Of a stretch of 64,000 bases of DNA, positions 1 to 8,087 are shown piece by piece. The DNA comes from Alphaproteobacteria bacterium (lineage in GTDB: Bacteria; Pseudomonadota; Alphaproteobacteria; G02398745; G023898745). The notes beneath the pieces are model-generated. The model was not told the origin of the DNA. It ran no database searches and was given only the letters and a program-made list of their open reading frames with translations. The DNA lies in contig CP060237.1 of NCBI GenBank assembly GCA_023898745.1, positions 744,001 to 808,000 of the forward strand, given 5' to 3'. Made by a program: the position numbers and the translations under genes. Every line of letters starts with the position of its first letter. Positions within the stretch are counted from its first letter, which is position 1.

Positions 1-1664
1 TGAATCGCCGGAATAAAAGAAAATGCCATTAAATTTTCATCAGGAATATGCGGGACAATCAGAACATGAGCATTTTCATGTTCAACAATAACGTCTTCAT
101 TATCTGTGATGATAAGCACGTGCGCGCCGCGTGCGAGAGTTTCTTGCACATTAGAATATGTTTGAGCGTAAATATCACCTTTTGGCACTAAGGCAACTAC
201 AAGGCTGTCTGTATCAATAAGCGCCAGAGGTCCATGTTTCAACTCACCACCTGCATAAGCTTGCGCATTTAAATAAGAAATTTCTTTTAGCTTTAAAGCT
301 GCTTCTAAAGAGAGAGGAAATTGCAAATGCCGCCCAATAAAGAAAATGTTTTTGAAATGAATTAAATTTAAAGAAAACTGCTCAACTGTGTGTGCGCATG
401 AAAGCCCAGCTTTGAGAAAGCTTGAAAAACTCGGCACATCTTTTTTCTTATGAAAAAGATTCGCAAGATAATACAAGATAGCTACTTGTGCGGAGAATGC
501 TTTTGTAGATGCAACACCAATTTCAGGCCCTGCACATAAGGGGATAATAAGATCAACACATCTTGCTAGCGTGCTATGTAAGACATTGATAATACCAATT
601 GTTTTTATATTATGTTTTTTGATAATTTCATAAGATGCTAGAATATCAAATGTTTCGCCAGATTGAGAGATAAAAATACATAAATCAAAATCTTTAAGTG
701 GCATGTTGCTATGTTGGAACTCAGATGCAATCTCAACGCACACAAATATATCGGCAATAGATTCAATAAATTGCTTACCTAAAAGTCCCGCATGATAAGA
801 TGAGCCGCATCCAACAATCAAAATACGATTGGGTTTTTGGATATCAATCTCTGTATTTTTTAAGTAAGTTTCTAACTTTTTGAGCACACTTGGCTGTTCG
901 TAAATTTCTTTAAGCATGAAATGCTCGTATTTACCTTTTGTGGGCTTAATCATGTCAGCAGATATAGTGGAGAATTGAGGTTCTATCTTGATTCCGTCTT
1001 TATCGTAAAGCGTAAGCTTTTCATGATATTCTAAGATTTCAAAGTTTTGAAGATATGCAATTGGTTTGTCTGTGAGAGGCATAATATCTGATGCCACCCA
1101 GACTTCTTCATCGGATCCTGCAAAAATAAGTGGACTTTGGTTTCGTGTGGCAATTAAACGTCCATCAGAAAATAAAATGACAAGCGCATAAGCGCCTTTT
1201 AGTGTTTTATGTAAATTCTTAACGATGTCCAAAGGGGCGATATCTTGTTTTAGAAGAGAGTAGATAAGTTGTGTGATAACCTCTGTATCTGTTTCTGTTT
1301 TAAATTCAGCACCTTCTTCTATGAGTTGTCGTTTAATATCTTGGTAGTTTTCAACAATGCCATTATGTACAACAGATACACACTCAAGACTGTGTGGATG
1401 GGCGTTAAGCTCTGAAATACCGCCATGTGTTGCCCAGCGCGTATGCGCAATAGCAAAGTTTGTTTCTTTTTGGATTTTTTGTATTTTTGAAGAAAGACTT
1501 TGAATTGGACCTGTGGCTCTGATTGTTTCAAGATGTTTTTCTTCATTAATAAATCCAATGCCAGATGAGTCGTACCCTCTGTACTCTAAAAATTTTAGCA
1601 GACGGATAATTTCTTGAATTTTGATAGATTTATGTCTGTTTGCAAATCCGATTATCCCGCACAT
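1..1664 (-). CDS. glmS: Glutamine--fructose-6-phosphate aminotransferase (GlmS), 3' end cut by window edge
   Basis: GlmS makes glucosamine-6-phosphate from fructose-6-phosphate and glutamine, the first committed step toward peptidoglycan and lipopolysaccharide amino sugars. Reading from 1664 gives MCGIIGFANRHK, with the catalytic Cys2 of the class II glutaminase domain, then LLKFLEYRGYDSSG and TRWATHGG, all typical of the family. The frame stays open to the window edge for 554 codons; about 50 C-terminal residues should lie outside. The last visible stretch (IVPHIPDENLMA) belongs to the second sugar-isomerase domain. The start overlaps the end of the upstream kinase gene by 13 bases, with an AAGGGGG ribosome site just before the ATG, so the two genes are probably co-transcribed. 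Confidence 0.95.
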   Translation of the reverse strand, partial: MCGIIGFANRHKSIKIQEIIRLLKFLEYRGYDSSGIGFINEEKHLETIRATGPIQSLSSKIQKIQKETNFAIAHTRWATHGGISELNAHPHSLECVSVVHNGIVENYQDIKRQLIEEGAEFKTETDTEVITQLIYSLLKQDIAPLDIVKNLHKTLKGAYALVILFSDGRLIATRNQSPLIFAGSDEEVWVASDIMPLTDKPIAYLQNFEILEYHEKLTLYDKDGIKIEPQFSTISADMIKPTKGKYEHFMLKEIYEQPSVLKKLETYLKNTEIDIQKPNRILIVGCGSSYHAGLLGKQFIESIADIFVCVEIASEFQHSNMPLKDFDLCIFISQSGETFDILASYEIIKKHNIKTIGIINVLHSTLARCVDLIIPLCAGPEIGVASTKAFSAQVAILYYLANLFHKKKDVPSFSSFLKAGLSCAHTVEQFSLNLIHFKNIFFIGRHLQFPLSLEAALKLKEISYLNAQAYAGGELKHGPLALIDTDSLVVALVPKGDIYAQTYSNVQETLARGAHVLIITDNEDVIVEHENAHVLIVPHIPDENLMAFSFIPAI

Positions 1665-3352
1665 TTATATCGCCCCCTTGTGTGTTTTGGAAATTCAAAA
1701 TAGACAGTTGTGCCTTGAGATAGCTCAGACTCTATCCATATCTTGCCATTATGATTCTCGATGATTTTCTTGCACATTGCAAGACCAATGCCTGATCCTT
1801 GAAAGTCGTTTTTATTATGCAAACGCTTAAACATAGAAAATAATTCATGAATATAGTCCTTATGAATGCCCATGCCATTGTCTTTAATAAAGAATCGATC
1901 TACGTTTTCATTATAAATATATCCAATATTAATAATAGGCACTTTCTTATTATTAAATTTCAACCCATTTCCTATAAGATTTTGGAATAGCTGCATAATT
2001 TGTGTTTTATTGCAGAAAATTGTCTCAGGCAGATTGTCTTGGACCTTTATGATAGCGCGTTTTTCCTTTATTTTTGAAGATAAGATATGAAATACATCTT
2101 GCAAGATTTCATGCGTTGAAATTTCTTGTGCATTTTGTGAATGCAACTCAAACTCAGAATAACGCAAAAGATCTTCAATTAAATTTTTCATATAATGTGC
2201 GTTTTTAATAATAAGATCTAGATAATTTTGCGATGTTTCATCTAAGTCTTTGCGACGCATTTTTAACAGCTGTGAAAAACTTGAAATAGTTCTAAGTGGT
2301 TCTTTCAGGTCATGTCCGCAGATATGTGCGAAGCGCTCAAGGTCTTGGTTCGATTGTTTAAGGCGTTCAACAGTTTTTAAGGTATCAATTTTTTCTTTTT
2401 TGTTATGTGTAGAATCTATAGCTGTTACGAGGGTGTAGGGGGATTTGGAGACAAGAATAGGATCAAAATACCACTTAATGAAATGCCCTTTAACAATAGA
2501 CTCATCATAAATTTTTTCTCGATCTTTGAAGCATTTTGCGTTGATAGGTTTAATAAAATTCAAAACAGCATCATCTTCAAAAAACTCAATCCATGCTTTG
2601 TTTTTAAATTGAATACGAGATTTTGGATCAAAAATTGCGATTGGCAGAGAGATTTGATTTAGAAAGCGATAATTTTCAAAGATAGAATTTTCTTTCACTG
2701 TAAGTGGTGTGATTATATAAGCTGTAACGCAATATGTGTTGTCCGCATCAACAATTTCCATAAATTTGGATGATTCAATTTTAAATTTTTTCTCCGCAAT
2801 CAAAGCTTCGGCAGAAAATGTATCAGAGTGCTGTTCAGGAATTCCAAAGAAATCCCTAACTTTTGCACTATTTAACTCAGCTTCTGGAATGAAAGATGTG
2901 TGGGAATAAAAGTTTTGCCCATTATCCAAAAGAAAAAAATCGTCTTGTAAAAATAAGTCAAATAAGTACTTATCAAAAATAAAGTTACGTAAAATTCTCT
3001 TTGATGTATCCATCAAATCATCCAAAATATCAATTTTAAACTCTAGAGTTGCGTAAGTTTTAAGTTCGTGGAATGCGGGTGCGAAATCTAAATCTGAAGA
3101 AGGTTGCATAACAATGAGAAGTTTATACTCATTAGATAAATGGAGATGCGTAATTTCAAAAGTTTTATCTGTTGTTGCGTATAAATCCCACGCTTCAGGT
3201 TTGTCTTGATAAAACCTTAAAAGATCTTTTGCAGGAATTTCATGATGACCTATACTCCAATAATGCTTTGTGTCTTTGCTATGTGAGAGGAGCAGGGTAT
3301 GGATTTTTCGATTATGTTTTGTAGATAAGTATGCAAGAAGCTTTTGAAGCAC
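1652..3352 (-). CDS. PAS-containing sensor histidine kinase
   Basis: This 566-residue protein is a soluble sensor kinase. The C-terminal half has a HisKA domain with H-box CGHDLKEPLR (phospho-acceptor near H347), an N-box NLIGNGLKFN (about 458-467), a G1 box DNGMGI (about 491) and a G2 box GSGIGLAM (about 519). That arrangement is the phytochrome-like HDLxEPLR subgroup. A PAS-like segment sits around 225-320 (FLNQISLPIAIFDPKSRIQF). The first 220 residues match nothing I recognise, and no membrane helix is evident, so the input is probably cytoplasmic. No response regulator is adjacent. The start is a GTG at 3352 without a clear ribosome site, so the N-terminus is uncertain. It is divergent from the solute-binding lipoprotein gene. 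Confidence 0.85.
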   Translation of the reverse strand: MLQKLLAYLSTKHNRKIHTLLLSHSKDTKHYWSIGHHEIPAKDLLRFYQDKPEAWDLYATTDKTFEITHLHLSNEYKLLIVMQPSSDLDFAPAFHELKTYATLEFKIDILDDLMDTSKRILRNFIFDKYLFDLFLQDDFFLLDNGQNFYSHTSFIPEAELNSAKVRDFFGIPEQHSDTFSAEALIAEKKFKIESSKFMEIVDADNTYCVTAYIITPLTVKENSIFENYRFLNQISLPIAIFDPKSRIQFKNKAWIEFFEDDAVLNFIKPINAKCFKDREKIYDESIVKGHFIKWYFDPILVSKSPYTLVTAIDSTHNKKEKIDTLKTVERLKQSNQDLERFAHICGHDLKEPLRTISSFSQLLKMRRKDLDETSQNYLDLIIKNAHYMKNLIEDLLRYSEFELHSQNAQEISTHEILQDVFHILSSKIKEKRAIIKVQDNLPETIFCNKTQIMQLFQNLIGNGLKFNNKKVPIINIGYIYNENVDRFFIKDNGMGIHKDYIHELFSMFKRLHNKNDFQGSGIGLAMCKKIIENHNGKIWIESELSQGTTVYFEFPKHTRGRYKCAG

Positions 3353-3423
3353 GTCATTTTGTTGACATATGTATACATTATATAGATGTATGTATAATAA
3401 AAAAAAGGCTTTTCAACAGATTT

Positions 3424-4110
3424 ATGATTAAAAAATTTTTTCTTGCGGCGCTGTGTATATTAACAGCCTGCGGTGGGGGAGATAAGCAAAATACTCTTAG
3501 GGTAGGGGTTTCGCCTGATTTTCCTCCATTCGCTATGAAAGTTGAAGGCGAGCTCAGGGGTCATGATATTGATATGATGGAAAAAGTTGGAGAAAAGTTA
3601 GGAAGAAAAATTATATTTAAAGAAATGGATTTTAGCGCTTTGATCCCAGCTTTATTGGCAAAAAAGATTGATGTAGCCATATCTGGCGTATCTCCAACAA
3701 AAGAACGCCGAGAGAAAGTTCTGTTCACGAGACCTTACTATGGTGAAGAGAATTGCATATTATTTAACACAGATAAAAAACTATTTAAAACCGTTCAGGA
3801 TATTACGGATCAAACAAAAGTTGCGGCTACATTAGGTGTAACGCAACAAGCAATTGTGGAAAAACATTTTAAAATGCACAGGTTTTACAACAATAATTTT
3901 CAAATGGTTGAGGATTTAAAGATTGGCAGAATAGATGTTGTGATTATTGGAAAGGAACAATGTATAAAGTTTAAAGAAAAATATCCAAATTTAGATTTCT
4001 TTACGCTGCCTAAGAAATATAATCAAGATTCTTATTTTGCAATCGCAGTGCGCAAAGATTTAAAAGAGCTTGTAGGTGAATTAGACACGATTATCAAGAA
4101 TGATTTATAG
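3424..4110 (+). CDS. ABC transporter solute-binding lipoprotein (amino-acid type, SBP family 3)
   Basis: The protein is a periplasmic solute-binding protein of family 3, the polar amino-acid type. The start is set at the ATG giving MIKKFFLAALCILTACGGG, a lipoprotein signal with lipobox LTAC. An upstream in-frame ATG at 3331 would add 31 non-signal residues and overlap the divergent kinase gene, so I rejected it. After the lipobox come LRVGVSPDFPPFAM, GHDIDMMEKVGEKLG and VAISGVSPTKERREKVLFT, the usual binding-lobe signatures. At 228 residues it is slightly short but complete. No permease or ATPase gene is adjacent, so the transport partner must be elsewhere. Its end overlaps ruvX by 11 bases. 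Confidence 0.88.
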   Translation: MIKKFFLAALCILTACGGGDKQNTLRVGVSPDFPPFAMKVEGELRGHDIDMMEKVGEKLGRKIIFKEMDFSALIPALLAKKIDVAISGVSPTKERREKVLFTRPYYGEENCILFNTDKKLFKTVQDITDQTKVAATLGVTQQAIVEKHFKMHRFYNNNFQMVEDLKIGRIDVVIIGKEQCIKFKEKYPNLDFFTLPKKYNQDSYFAIAVRKDLKELVGELDTIIKNDL

Positions 4111-4570
4111 CACTGCATCTGATTTAGTTAAAATTAAAGAGCAAAATGGTCGATTATTAGGCATTGATTATGGAGAACGTTGTATAGGGTTAGCTGTTTC
4201 AGATTTATCTTGGACTGTAACACGCGCCCTGCCTATTGCAGATGTGAAAAAAGTGTCGATATTTTCATATCTCAAGGAGTTGGTCGAGCGAGAGGGAGTA
4301 AAAGCTATTATTATTGGAGATCCACGTCATATGAGTGGGGATTATGGGGTTTTGTCTCAGAAAGTCCATCAATTTTGTCAAAAATTATCGCATCATGTTG
4401 GTATCCCTATTATGCGATTTGATGAGCGTATGACGAGCATGATGGCAGAAAAACATATGATTGCAGACCAAAGATCGCGTGCACAGCGAAAAGGAAAAAT
4501 CGATAGTGTAGCAGCGTGTTATATTTTGCAAGGATTTTTGGATAGCGTTACTTCAAAGAGTAATTTCTGA
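4100..4570 (+). CDS. ruvX: Putative pre-16S rRNA nuclease / Holliday junction resolvase-like protein (YqgF/RuvX)
   Basis: This 156-residue protein has the RNase H-like YqgF fold. The diagnostic LGIDYGERCIGLAVSD near residues 20-35 carries the first catalytic Asp. A second signature follows (AIIIGDPRHMSG), then FDERMTSMMAE and KGKIDSVAACYILQGFL with the last acidic residue. YqgF trims the 5' end of 16S rRNA in E. coli and is essential there. The annotated N-terminus is about 15 residues longer than usual. It overlaps the solute-binding gene by 11 bases and is probably translated from the same message. Confidence 0.9.
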   Translation: MIYSTASDLVKIKEQNGRLLGIDYGERCIGLAVSDLSWTVTRALPIADVKKVSIFSYLKELVEREGVKAIIIGDPRHMSGDYGVLSQKVHQFCQKLSHHVGIPIMRFDERMTSMMAEKHMIADQRSRAQRKGKIDSVAACYILQGFLDSVTSKSNF

Positions 4571-4577
4571 TTTTTTC

Positions 4578-4625
4578 TATTATTTTAAAATAATATATTA
4601 CAATAAAAATAAATAATGTTATAAT
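4578..4625 (+). promoter_or_regulatory. Strong sigma-70-type promoter with upstream AT palindrome
   Basis: TTACAA (4598-4603) and a perfect TATAAT (4620-4625) are separated by 16 bases, with TG two bases upstream of the -10 (extended -10). Immediately upstream is an 18-base perfect palindrome, TATTATTTTAAAATAATA (4578-4595), which could be an operator or a weak transcript end for ruvX. Transcription would start near 4632, leaving a leader of only about 22 bases before the ATG at 4654. No clear ribosome site lies in that leader. Confidence 0.6.
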
Positions 4626-4653
4626 GAGTCATAAATAATATAATTGTATTATT

Positions 4654-7600
4654 ATGTCTTTGGTCTTTGAGCATCTCAAAAGTGAAGGATTTAACGTTTT
4701 AAAAGACAACGTAGGTGCGTTTTATATCACACCCCAAAAGGCCATTCAGCTTTTGATTGGCGGGGAGTTAATCTCTCGAACAATTTCTCCAGCACAAAAT
4801 ACAGCTGCAGCTTTAGCGACTGAATTAAAAGACCTAGATATTTCAACTTTTATTTTAATTGCGCCTCAGCATTATGTTTTAGAAGATCATAAGGCTGAAA
4901 ATTTAATTAATGACATCTTGTTTTTAGATGAAGTGTGTTACATTTTGCAAACTACGCACAAAAAAACAGTTTTTGTGCATACAAGTATTTTTTTTGCTTA
5001 TTTCAGAATGAATAGAGATTTGCTTTTAAAGCAAACATTTTATGAAATGCTAACGGAGTTATTAAACTCACATCAAATTAGCCGAAAAGATAAATCTAAA
5101 ATCACATGGTTTAAATTTTTTACACAAAAGAAAATTGCACATGATCCTATCTCAGCTCTAAATCAACCGAAGAATTTTGTATATGATGCGCCAATTATGA
5201 ATAGCAATGACATTTTTTCTACTTGTCATTTAACACCTTGCACAAAATTCCAAAAGATTGCGTATTATTTTAATGAAACCGAAATCATTAATTGTCATTA
5301 TCCTGTCTTAAATGTAGAAACAAGCTATCCAGCTTATAAATTAACAGAAGCGCTGCATTTTTACTCAGGGCTTGTAAAATGGCGTGATGTGAAAAAATTC
5401 GATTTTTTCTGTTATATTGGAGATATTTATATTGGCGATTCTGTATTTGGTTTTATTGATAATGAGAACCAAAAGTTTGGAAATGTTGAGCCAATAAGAA
5501 ATGGATTCAAGCTTCCCTTAAACTTAAATGAAATATCTATACGCAATATTTTAGGAGAGGCGCATATTGGTCATGCAGCATTTTTTGTGGAAGAAAATGT
5601 TCCAAAAGCTGAGCCATGGTTAGAGCTAGATACCTTACATTTAAACGATGTGCACTTTATAGGAAGTCGGGCATTTGAATCACGTGTTTTGTACGGGAGC
5701 AATACAGCGTGGTGTAATGTAAAAACCTTATTGATGCCAAACGTAAAATTGATCCTTAATTCCTTTAGATCTTTTGCAAAAAACAATAATAATGCATGGC
5801 AAAATCTAACTTGCTTAACCTTAAATGGCGGTATGAGTATTACAAGTGAATGTTATCAAGAGGCGTTTAAATCTCAAGGTGATCTTGAAAATACAGCATT
5901 TCAATCAGTTGATTCCATCAGATTCATTGGCACAAATGAAGGGGAATTATCGCGCGATATTATGAATAGAGCGTTTGAGAATGCGAGCTGGCAGGGCAAA
6001 ACAGGAGAAAGTCCATGGGATGCAGTGGATTTCACAGATTTTTCATGTGCACATCTGTTATTTGATGAATGTCAATGGACGCTGCAAGAATTGCAAACAG
6101 TTGATATTATTTTTCCACCAACGCTTGTTACGCGCGTGAACGGATTGATTGAGTTAAACGGTATGTTAAAAAATCATAAGCCACCTACACGTGTATCTCT
6201 TTTGAGTTATAGCGATAATAAAGTTGTTTTTTGTAAAGATCTTATTGCAAATAATTCAATGATTGTTTTGACGGAAGATCCAAAAGGTAATAGTGTATTA
6301 AACTTTGCAGTTGATATGGTAGATTCAGATTGTAACTATGGAAAAGTGACAGATCTTCAAGCGTTTTTAGATCTAGAGCCGCCTGTGATCAATTGCTTTT
6401 CACTGCAGATCAACAGTCCTCAACCGATAATATTTGGCTTTTTGGAAGAAGGTGAAGAGGAGAGTTTGAGTGATATCCGTATTCAAGTGACAGGAGAGGG
6501 GTTTTCAGAAACTTTTGCATTAACTGAAGGAACGGTAGATTTATCCAACAGTGTTTACTCAGTTGATTTTGCAAAAAATGGTATGCAGCTCTCCACAGGC
6601 ACATATACAGCAACTGTGCGGGCGACAGATAGAGTGTTTAACACGGCTGAGTGTGAAGCAACAATCCTAATTGATCCTAATTTACCTGATTTTGATTTTG
6701 AGGCTGTGCCATTTCCTTTTAATCAAGCAAGTGTAATTTTAAGAGGATGCATAGAGGTTGGGGCAACGCTAGAGATCCAAATTGATGATGGTGACAGAGA
6801 AACTGTTGATACAGATAATGACAATTGTTTTGTATTTATTACGGATCCACTCATCGAAGGCAAGCATGTTGCTACTTTCTTTATTACAAAGAATGGCATA
6901 ACCACAACATTCCCTTATTTCCTTTTGATTGATTTGACCGCGCAAGGCATTGAAGTAACTTCAGTTGTGCCTGGGTCTACAATCAATAAATCTGAAATTA
7001 CTTTAGAAGGTGTAGTGGATGATCCGCTAAGTATTGTGACTGTGAATGGAAAAGAAGCGGTCGTAAACATTGACGGAACATTTTCAGTTGATTTACTTCT
7101 TCAAGAAGGAGTGAATCTCATTGAGATTTTTGCAGTGGATTCTAATGGAATTGTTTTATCTTATACGTTTAGGTTGACCGTAGATACTCAACCACCCATT
7201 GTTCCAATGATTACGCAGGTAGTTGATGGAAATAACAATAAAGTTTCTAATGAAGGATTTACAAATTCAGATTCCATAACCTTGACAGGTATCACAGATC
7301 CAAAAACCACTGTTACATTATTGAATGGTAATGTGCAAATTGCGCAAACTATCTCAAATGCAACAGGGAAGTGGGTAATTGAGTTAAATAGTTTAATAGC
7401 GGGCGTTTATAAGTTAAAGCTTATAGCGGTGGATAAAGCTAAAAATATGTCTCAAACGGATGTGTTTTTTAACTTTACCATTATCTTGACCCCACCAGTT
7501 GCACCAACTGTTACAAGCGTTGATGGTTCGACGAATTTTGTTGTTATTAATCAAACACCTTTAATTCAAGGTAAATTTGATAGTGCGCAAACACATATAT

Positions 7601-8076
7601 TAACTGTGGAGATTATAGGTAACACAAGCGTTACATATACTTCTAATGATTTGGTTATGTTAGACACTGTTCAAGGTATGTGGGAGCTGCTTATTCCTAT
7701 GAATCAACAGTTAGCATTTGGTGGTTACACACTCCGTCTCACAGCGCAAGATCAAGCAGGAAATATTTCTACATTTGAGCGTGGATTCAGCGTGTGTGAA
7801 TTTGGATTTACAATCAATCCTATAACAAACGTGAACATAATAGAATTAGATCTTACTTTTAACTGCGCACCTAATTCTGTAACCTTTTTAGATGAAAATA
7901 TTTGCGCGCCTCTAGCAAACGCATTAGGTGGTATTGATGGAACTAAGTATACGCTTATTTTGCCGGGAGAGTGTTTAGGGATTTTACCACTTAATAGCGG
8001 GGGGTTTCCCATGATTCGATTAACAGCGCATTATGGTAATTCCGAGAAAACGATCAGTGAAATTCAAGTATCTTAA
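4654..8076 (+). CDS. Large BspA-like repeat plus Ig-like repeat protein, function unknown
   Basis: I do not recognise a specific family for this 1140-residue protein. Residues 1-240 have no signal peptide or membrane helix. Residues about 245-450 contain BspA-like leucine-rich elements (IGDSVFGF, IGHAAFF, IGSRAFES), as found in surface and host-interaction proteins. From about 575 to 1048 there are roughly five tandem Ig-like modules of 80-100 residues, several ending in the typical VRATDR, AVDSNG, AVDKAKN or AQDQAGN motif before the next strand. The final 90 residues form a separate tail rich in Cys. The architecture suggests an adhesin or effector, but without a Sec signal it would need another export route. 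It is followed after 11 bases by the next giant gene and shares its promoter. Confidence 0.75.
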   Translation: MSLVFEHLKSEGFNVLKDNVGAFYITPQKAIQLLIGGELISRTISPAQNTAAALATELKDLDISTFILIAPQHYVLEDHKAENLINDILFLDEVCYILQTTHKKTVFVHTSIFFAYFRMNRDLLLKQTFYEMLTELLNSHQISRKDKSKITWFKFFTQKKIAHDPISALNQPKNFVYDAPIMNSNDIFSTCHLTPCTKFQKIAYYFNETEIINCHYPVLNVETSYPAYKLTEALHFYSGLVKWRDVKKFDFFCYIGDIYIGDSVFGFIDNENQKFGNVEPIRNGFKLPLNLNEISIRNILGEAHIGHAAFFVEENVPKAEPWLELDTLHLNDVHFIGSRAFESRVLYGSNTAWCNVKTLLMPNVKLILNSFRSFAKNNNNAWQNLTCLTLNGGMSITSECYQEAFKSQGDLENTAFQSVDSIRFIGTNEGELSRDIMNRAFENASWQGKTGESPWDAVDFTDFSCAHLLFDECQWTLQELQTVDIIFPPTLVTRVNGLIELNGMLKNHKPPTRVSLLSYSDNKVVFCKDLIANNSMIVLTEDPKGNSVLNFAVDMVDSDCNYGKVTDLQAFLDLEPPVINCFSLQINSPQPIIFGFLEEGEEESLSDIRIQVTGEGFSETFALTEGTVDLSNSVYSVDFAKNGMQLSTGTYTATVRATDRVFNTAECEATILIDPNLPDFDFEAVPFPFNQASVILRGCIEVGATLEIQIDDGDRETVDTDNDNCFVFITDPLIEGKHVATFFITKNGITTTFPYFLLIDLTAQGIEVTSVVPGSTINKSEITLEGVVDDPLSIVTVNGKEAVVNIDGTFSVDLLLQEGVNLIEIFAVDSNGIVLSYTFRLTVDTQPPIVPMITQVVDGNNNKVSNEGFTNSDSITLTGITDPKTTVTLLNGNVQIAQTISNATGKWVIELNSLIAGVYKLKLIAVDKAKNMSQTDVFFNFTIILTPPVAPTVTSVDGSTNFVVINQTPLIQGKFDSAQTHILTVEIIGNTSVTYTSNDLVMLDTVQGMWELLIPMNQQLAFGGYTLRLTAQDQAGNISTFERGFSVCEFGFTINPITNVNIIELDLTFNCAPNSVTFLDENICAPLANALGGIDGTKYTLILPGECLGILPLNSGGFPMIRLTAHYGNSEKTISEIQVS

Positions 8077-8087
8077 GGAGAGTAAGA

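Noticed and set aside
3331..3423. An N-terminal extension of the solute-binding protein from the ATG at 3331
   Set aside because: The extra residues overlap the divergent kinase gene and would bury the clear lipoprotein signal that starts at 3424.
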